A stretch of 64,000 nucleotides of DNA from Rhytidiadelphus loreus (taxonomy: Eukaryota; Streptophyta; Bryopsida; Hypnales; Hylocomiaceae). Of the stretch, positions 58,930-64,000 are shown piece after piece. Position 1 is the first letter of the stretch. Each line of letters begins with the position of its first letter. The position numbers and the translations under genes were made by a program. The notes beneath the pieces are model-generated. The model had not been told where the DNA came from. It saw only the letters and a program-made list of their open reading frames with translations, and made no database searches. The stretch is from the NCBI GenBank assembly GCA_947034895.1, contig OX344764.1:50139348-50203347 (forward strand). The letters are read 5' to 3'.

Positions 58930-60420
58930 TGATTTGGCAAGGATGAAAGGGTGGAGATGCTCTTAATAGCAGCAATTGGTGAAGCCAAAAACAATTGTTG
59001 CAAGCTTGCATCAAAAGTAAAAATAACCCTCAAGTTGTATACCCATCCCAAAATTGATAGAATAACTATACTAAATTGATAATGTAATGCCAAACTTGAC
59101 TAAAGATTGCAAAATTGTGGACCTACATCTCAAGATTCTCATTGGGTCAACATAACATTGTTAACCAAATTAAATCATTCTCCTTGGAGATTGAAATAAT
59201 TCCTCCCAAGATCCTTAAAAGTGAAATTAGTTTATTCTACAAAGAATTATTGGCTGACAAGGAAGTTACAAAGCTAGGGGCTTTTGCTTTGGGGAGGAGC
59301 AAAAGGACCCTACCATCATCAATTCATAATGTTATGAAGTGATGGGTCTTCAAATAGGTTTACACAAACCACTATTCTACTAGTGAGGTAGTATTGTTGC
59401 TATGCAACTAGGCTATGATTTATTTTTTGGGCAAATTTGGAGTGCAATGTGCTTTGGTAAGCATGATTTGCCAACACCACTATAATTTTTGCCTTTTGCA
59501 ACTTTCATCAAGGTTAAAAGCCATTTGGCAAGGTTGAAAGGGTGGAGATGCTCTAATAGCAACAATTGGTGATGACAAAAATATTTATTGCAAGCATGTG
59601 ACAAAAGTAAAAATAACTTTCATATTGTATACCTCCCCCAACATTGACATAATAGTCACACTAAATTCTCTTGCATTGCATTAGTCCACATGACATTACA
59701 TCCCCTCCTCTCCAAAGAAGAATATTAAAATTATATTGTTGAACTTCACTCTAGATTGTAGATTTGTAGACCTACATTGTAAGGCTCTCATTCAATCAAC
59801 ATGATGTTGTAAACTAGTCTAAACCATTCCCGCTTGGAAATTGGGATAATCCATTATGGGAGATTTGAGGGGTCCGGAAGACTACGAGTTCCCATGGAGT
59901 TCTCGAACTATAAACTCTTTGTGAACTGTAATTTGACGTGGCTAAGAGCCGTCCACGTCACATATTAATATTTTATTATTATTTTCAAATATTTTTTAAA
60001 TTATTTATTAATTTATCAACTTAAAATTACAAAAATTTAAATATTTTTAGATTCTGACTGTACTTTGTTGTTCATAGGTTTTCATACCCCTCAAATCTCT
60101 CCTAATGGCTCCCTAGATCCTTGGAAGCATATTTAATTTAATGTACAAGGATTCATTTGTTAGTTGAAAGGTTACAAAGCTAGGGACTCCTGCTTTCTAT
60201 CCTGCTTTCTAACTGTGCTTTCTAATGGCCCTTCCATCGTTGGTTCATAATGTTATGAAGTGATGGATCTTTGAGTGGGTTTTCACAAACCTCAATTTTA
60301 CTAATGAAGTAGTATCGTTTGATGCACAATTGGGGTACAATTTTTCTTTTCCAAATTTGGAGTCCAATGTGCTTTGGTAAGCATGATTTGCCTAACACCT
60401 CTATAATTTTTGGGATATAT
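58930..60420. repeat. Two large direct repeat units
   Basis: Unit 1 (about 58930-59492) and unit 2 (about 59520-60415) share GGCAAGG(A/T)TGAAAGGGTGG, ATTCATAATGTTATGAAGTG and GTGCTTTGGTAAGCATGATT in the same order. Unit 2 is longer because of the insertion at 59860-60099. No credible coding sequence. Confidence 0.75.
59860..60099. mobile_element. 240-bp MITE inserted in the direct repeat
   Basis: Perfect 14-bp terminal inverted repeat GAGATTTGAGGGGT (59860-59873, inverse at 60086-60099). It is absent from repeat unit 1, which marks it as an insertion. Inside lies an inverted pair TGACGTGG / CCACGTCA (59934-59941, 59953-59960) with ACGT cores like bZIP sites. The superfamily is not assigned. 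Confidence 0.7.
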
Positions 60421-61324
60421 TTTGGTTGATCAATGTCCAATTCTGTTGCATCTATTCAAGGAACTTTAGGATGTGCTTCCAATGATATAAATTCCAAGTT
60501 CTAATTATGAACCAATGACAAAGTTATCAATTCATTTTTTTTAGGAAAGGGGCAGATTGCGAAGTGGATGGAGGACTGAAGATTACCGCAAGCAAATTTG
60601 GAAGTATTTCAAAGTAAGGTAGAAGGCTCACTAATGGTGCATGTAAGGAAATATAGGCTTGTTTGGAGAAGCCAGTGAAACCAAAAGTATGTAATTTTTT
60701 TTTCATGGCTAGAAAAAGAAGAGGAGCTGTTATTCCATTTTTTTTCAGAAAATTCGCAGTAAAAATGAATTTTTGGTGATTTTTACTAAGCAAAAGTACA
60801 TCAGTCGCTCATTGCGCATATAGACTGCAGCTGCAAAGAATATAAAAACACAAGTGAATGGATCAAATGACAACTTAAAGTGTTCATGACACTCTCTAAA
60901 TTATACAAAACACATCTTGATTCAGTTTAGTTCCAACTTACAATTAAAAATTACTGCATCTCATTAACTACACTTTACTTACAGTGTGAGGTACATCATC
61001 ATTCATTCATTATTAAATATTATACAGTACAATCACCTTTTCCACCCTAAAATTATTCTAGAATGAACCATTTTGGAGGGCGGTTCTCAGCATAAAAGTC
61101 TAGATTACACAAAACTGCTTTTGCACAATTTTTAGAGCATTTGTAGGGGCAATAGTAAATGACTGAGCAATTTTGCAGCCCCCTCCCATACTTGTAGACT
61201 TGTATACTCCTTCCAGGATGTCAACCAATTGAAGATATTATCCAAGAGTTCAGTTGCTATCGCATGCTGCAAGAACGCCTGTAACTCTAACTGGCAGTCA
61301 ATCTGCAGTCAGTGTGCAAATTAA
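60421..61324. other. AT-rich intergenic DNA
   Basis: I see no gene or recognisable element. Confidence 0.4.
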
Positions 61325-64000
61325 ATTTTTTTTTTTAAACACATGGACAATTTCCATTGATAAAGGGAAATAGAACACAGAACCAGAGGATAAAACCTTC
61401 GTGACAATCTTTTCATTTTCTACAACCAAGATAAAAAGCACATAAGCTCTAGTCTAAAAAAAACAAATCCCTTTTTCCTTTTTTCTTTTTTTCCGTTTTT
61501 AAGGCAAGAGAGATCAGATCAAAGCTACAAGTCACTAAAGAGTGGAAACTCAAAAGAACAAGCAGAGAAGAGCAAAGGAAAGTCTTCCAGGAAAGATCAG
61601 AAGTTGAGACCAATAGAGCCCTAATCAAAGGCCCCCAACTTAGGAAGACTAAGTTTCCACATCATCTAAAGATTGGATCTTTTGCCAAAAAAATTGGTTT
61701 GAAGCCAAATATTGTTGAACCACTTGAGGAAGGTACTTGCTTTGTTCAGGAATAAGGCGCAAAGTTTTGTGGTTTTAAACTAGGTTGCACGGCTATGGTC
61801 TACAAAGGCCTCCCATAGAACTTGTTCAAGCTTTTGAGTAGGCTAGATAGAATTATTAAAACAGATGGCGATATGGTCAAGCCACACCGTCCAGATGACA
61901 GATCCTCTGAAAAGGGAACACATTGTGGATCCTTTCCTTAGCTTCCGGGGCAATTTGGATCCAAGAATACATTGTTGCCAAGTGAAAGACGACCAAACCC
62001 CGGATGTAGGAGGGATTTCTAAGACTAAGTAAAGAACGGAGAGAGCAAAATTCCATGCATGCCGGGTCTTCTTATAATGGTGGAATCGATGTAAGATTGT
62101 CTCATCCATGCCGTCATGGCAACTTTGACAAGCAATTGGGATGTTTGGGTTGGCAACTTTGCGCCAATAGTGTACTGCCACTGCACAATGATAGACAGAC
62201 CAAAGGAATCCAACATCCTTTTGTGGTCTAGATTTATGCCAAACTTCGCTCCACTGAGGGTGGTATCCCACTACCATGTCTCCATGCCATTTCTCGTGAA
62301 TAGGTTTGGCTAAAGTCATTCGGTTAGTCAACAAGGAACGGCCAATTTTGGTATACGAGAAAAGTGGGGCAGTATTCCCCCAAGCCCATCTTCATAGGTC
62401 AAAAAATAGTTCTTTGACCACGCCTACATATAACAAGAGGCCGGGCTTAGGTTGAATAATTCTAACTCTCTTATGCCAACTGGACAAAAGTTGGCTATCT
62501 TATTGGGTTGATGCAGAGTGGGGTTTGAGGACTAATGAAATGCGACTAATGATGAAGCTAGAGTGGCCAGCTGGGAGTTCAATCAAGTGGCATCTTTGTG
62601 CCAATTTTGGTTTGAAATGCGATATAGTATCGTAGATAATGGACAAGAGTTGATCTCTTTAATTGGTGAAGACTCCTAGGTACTCATGCTGCTTTGTGAC
62701 TAGTTTTTGGTCTATAAGTAATTGGATCCAAGCGCTTGGAATCAAAGATATCATCCTAGAGTAGGCGTGTTCTTCACCATCAATCATCCGAAATGAGGTT
62801 TTCATTGAGGCCCAAGGCATGCAAGAGTGAGTATCCTTGTTCTATATAATCTGAATTTGACTCATGTCTCTTGTCATCAATAAAGCTGCTCTGTTAGCGA
62901 AAAATCCATATTGGCTGTCGATGTAGTGGGTAGTCCACTAGAGAGGGGTGGTGAGAACCTTGTCGTGATTTTGAGGTGGTAAAGAAATGATATGATGATT
63001 GAGAAGCCACCATGCATGAATAATTCTATCCCAAGCTCTAGAGCCCTTATAAACATGGAACTTTCGTAGTAGAGACCGTTAGGATATAGCAGGCCAAGAA
63101 CCTAGCGATTGAAGGCAACATTGGAGAAGACGATATCTAAGGAAATATTGTAGATTCAAGGATCCTGAAAGTATAGCCTTAAGGATCCATTTGACCATCA
63201 AAGCATCGAGAGCCTCCTTTGGGTCTACGAGATTGAGACCGCCTGCTTGCCGGGATGCACAACAGTTTGTCCAACTGACTCTAGTGCGACTATGATTAGT
63301 AGAGCCTGACCAAAGGAAGTCTCTTAGTGAAGCTCTTATCTTCTTGATAATAGCCATCGATTCTCCCCATATTGTAATGAAATACCATAAGGTACTAAAG
63401 AGTATGGAGTTGATGATGACTGCTCATCCTGCCAGAGAGAGGTGAATGTTAGTCTAGTACTCAAGTTTCTTTTGTACTTTTGATGCTAAGAACTCGTCTA
63501 TGTCAGTTGTATTCAAGTCAATGCCAAATGGAGAACTAAGTAGCTTAGATAATTGTTGCTCTGTTGCCAAGGGCAATTGATTTGAGTAAACTATGGAGGT
63601 GCTGGGTCTGGAGAGAGCCAATAAGCTAGACTCTTGGACTAGTTAATCATGAGTCCTGAGGCTATTCCATATCTCTCAATAAGAAGAGCTAAACAATGGA
63701 AATATCTTTCTTCCCCTTTAATTGTAAAATTAACATCATCTGCACATTGGCTAATGAGTTGTTCTGAAACATCTGATGGAAGAGATATGCCATAAAGCTC
63801 TCCTTCTCTTAATAAGTGTTTAGCTGCTACATTGAGTGCTTCACCTACAAGCAGAATAAGTAAGGGGCCAAGGGACATCCTTGCCTATCTCCACGGAGAA
63901 CTGGGAATGACAGTGAGTCCACTCCATTGATGCAAACCTTAGCATCAGCTTCATCGAAGAGTATTTTGACCATTTTCACAAATGTTGGAGGAATATCCAT
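61325..64000 (-). mobile_element. LINE non-LTR retrotransposon, 3' part, decayed
   Basis: On the minus strand the element reads from the window edge down to an A-run (T-run at 61325-61336 on the plus strand), consistent with a LINE poly(A) tail. It carries RT and RT zinc-binding fragments as in plant L1-type elements. The 5' part lies outside the window. Confidence 0.82.
61843..63990 (-). pseudogene. LINE reverse transcriptase with zf-RVT domain, frameshifted
   Basis: Read on the minus strand: RGDRQGCPLAPYLF near 63890-63850, then in another frame VGEALN and the catalytic QCADDVNF (63639-63878); after further breaks FLWSGSTNHSRTRVSW and the AGGLNLVDPKEALDALMVKW stretch (63079-63357); and the C-terminal zinc-binding region (61843-62334) with WSEVWHKSRPQKDVGFLW, ANPNIPIACQSCHDG and TILHRFHHYKKTRHAW. 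Order and motifs match the ORF2 protein of plant LINEs, which nicks target DNA and copies its own RNA there. The endonuclease would be beyond the window edge. Several frame changes show the copy is dead. Confidence 0.85.

Overview
This is nuclear DNA from a land plant. Two intron-rich host genes (a VAD1-like GRAM/VASt membrane protein and an F-box/Kelch-type protein) sit in AT-rich DNA dominated by transposable elements. The compact introns, the Athila/Tat-type Ty3 element and a TTAA-flanked piggyBac element fit a land plant, possibly a non-flowering one, but I cannot place the species.

Layout. 1-5149: AT-rich repeats, including a fold-back element (789-4640) that carries a TTAA-flanked piggyBac-like MITE (2675-3969). 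5150-18592: one very young Ty3/gypsy LTR retrotransposon with 1504-bp LTRs, a CATTC target-site duplication and a tRNA-Asp-type primer site. It carries gag, pol and a long third ORF, and all of its reading frames are broken. 18593-21212: repeats, ending in a 17-bp minisatellite. 22128-29855: the VAD1-like gene, reconstructed as 18 in-frame exons (634 aa). 30336-36640: dispersed repeats, piggyBac-like MITEs and a 222-bp CACTA MITE. 36732-42221: a GC-rich piggyBac element with TTAA duplications and a three-exon transposase carrying one internal stop. It is inserted in a ~117-bp satellite. 44649-45849: a CACTA-type non-autonomous element. 46369-52105: tandem repeats, a long inverted repeat and more piggyBac-like MITEs. 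53000-56466: the F-box gene. 58930-60420: a large direct repeat with a MITE. 61325-64000: a decayed LINE on the minus strand, running off the window.

The most unusual signal is in the Ty3 element. The 9-bp dyad CCAANTTGG occurs at least 28 times between 5150 and 18592, and I found none elsewhere in the window. It lies in LTRs, leaders and coding DNA, in all three codon phases, so it is selected or spread at nucleic-acid level. It resembles the dispersed binding motifs of element-encoded anti-silencing or subterminal-binding proteins, and the unknown third ORF is where it is densest. The second unusual feature is a piggyBac system in a plant: a near-complete transposase gene together with several TTAA-flanked short elements with related ends.
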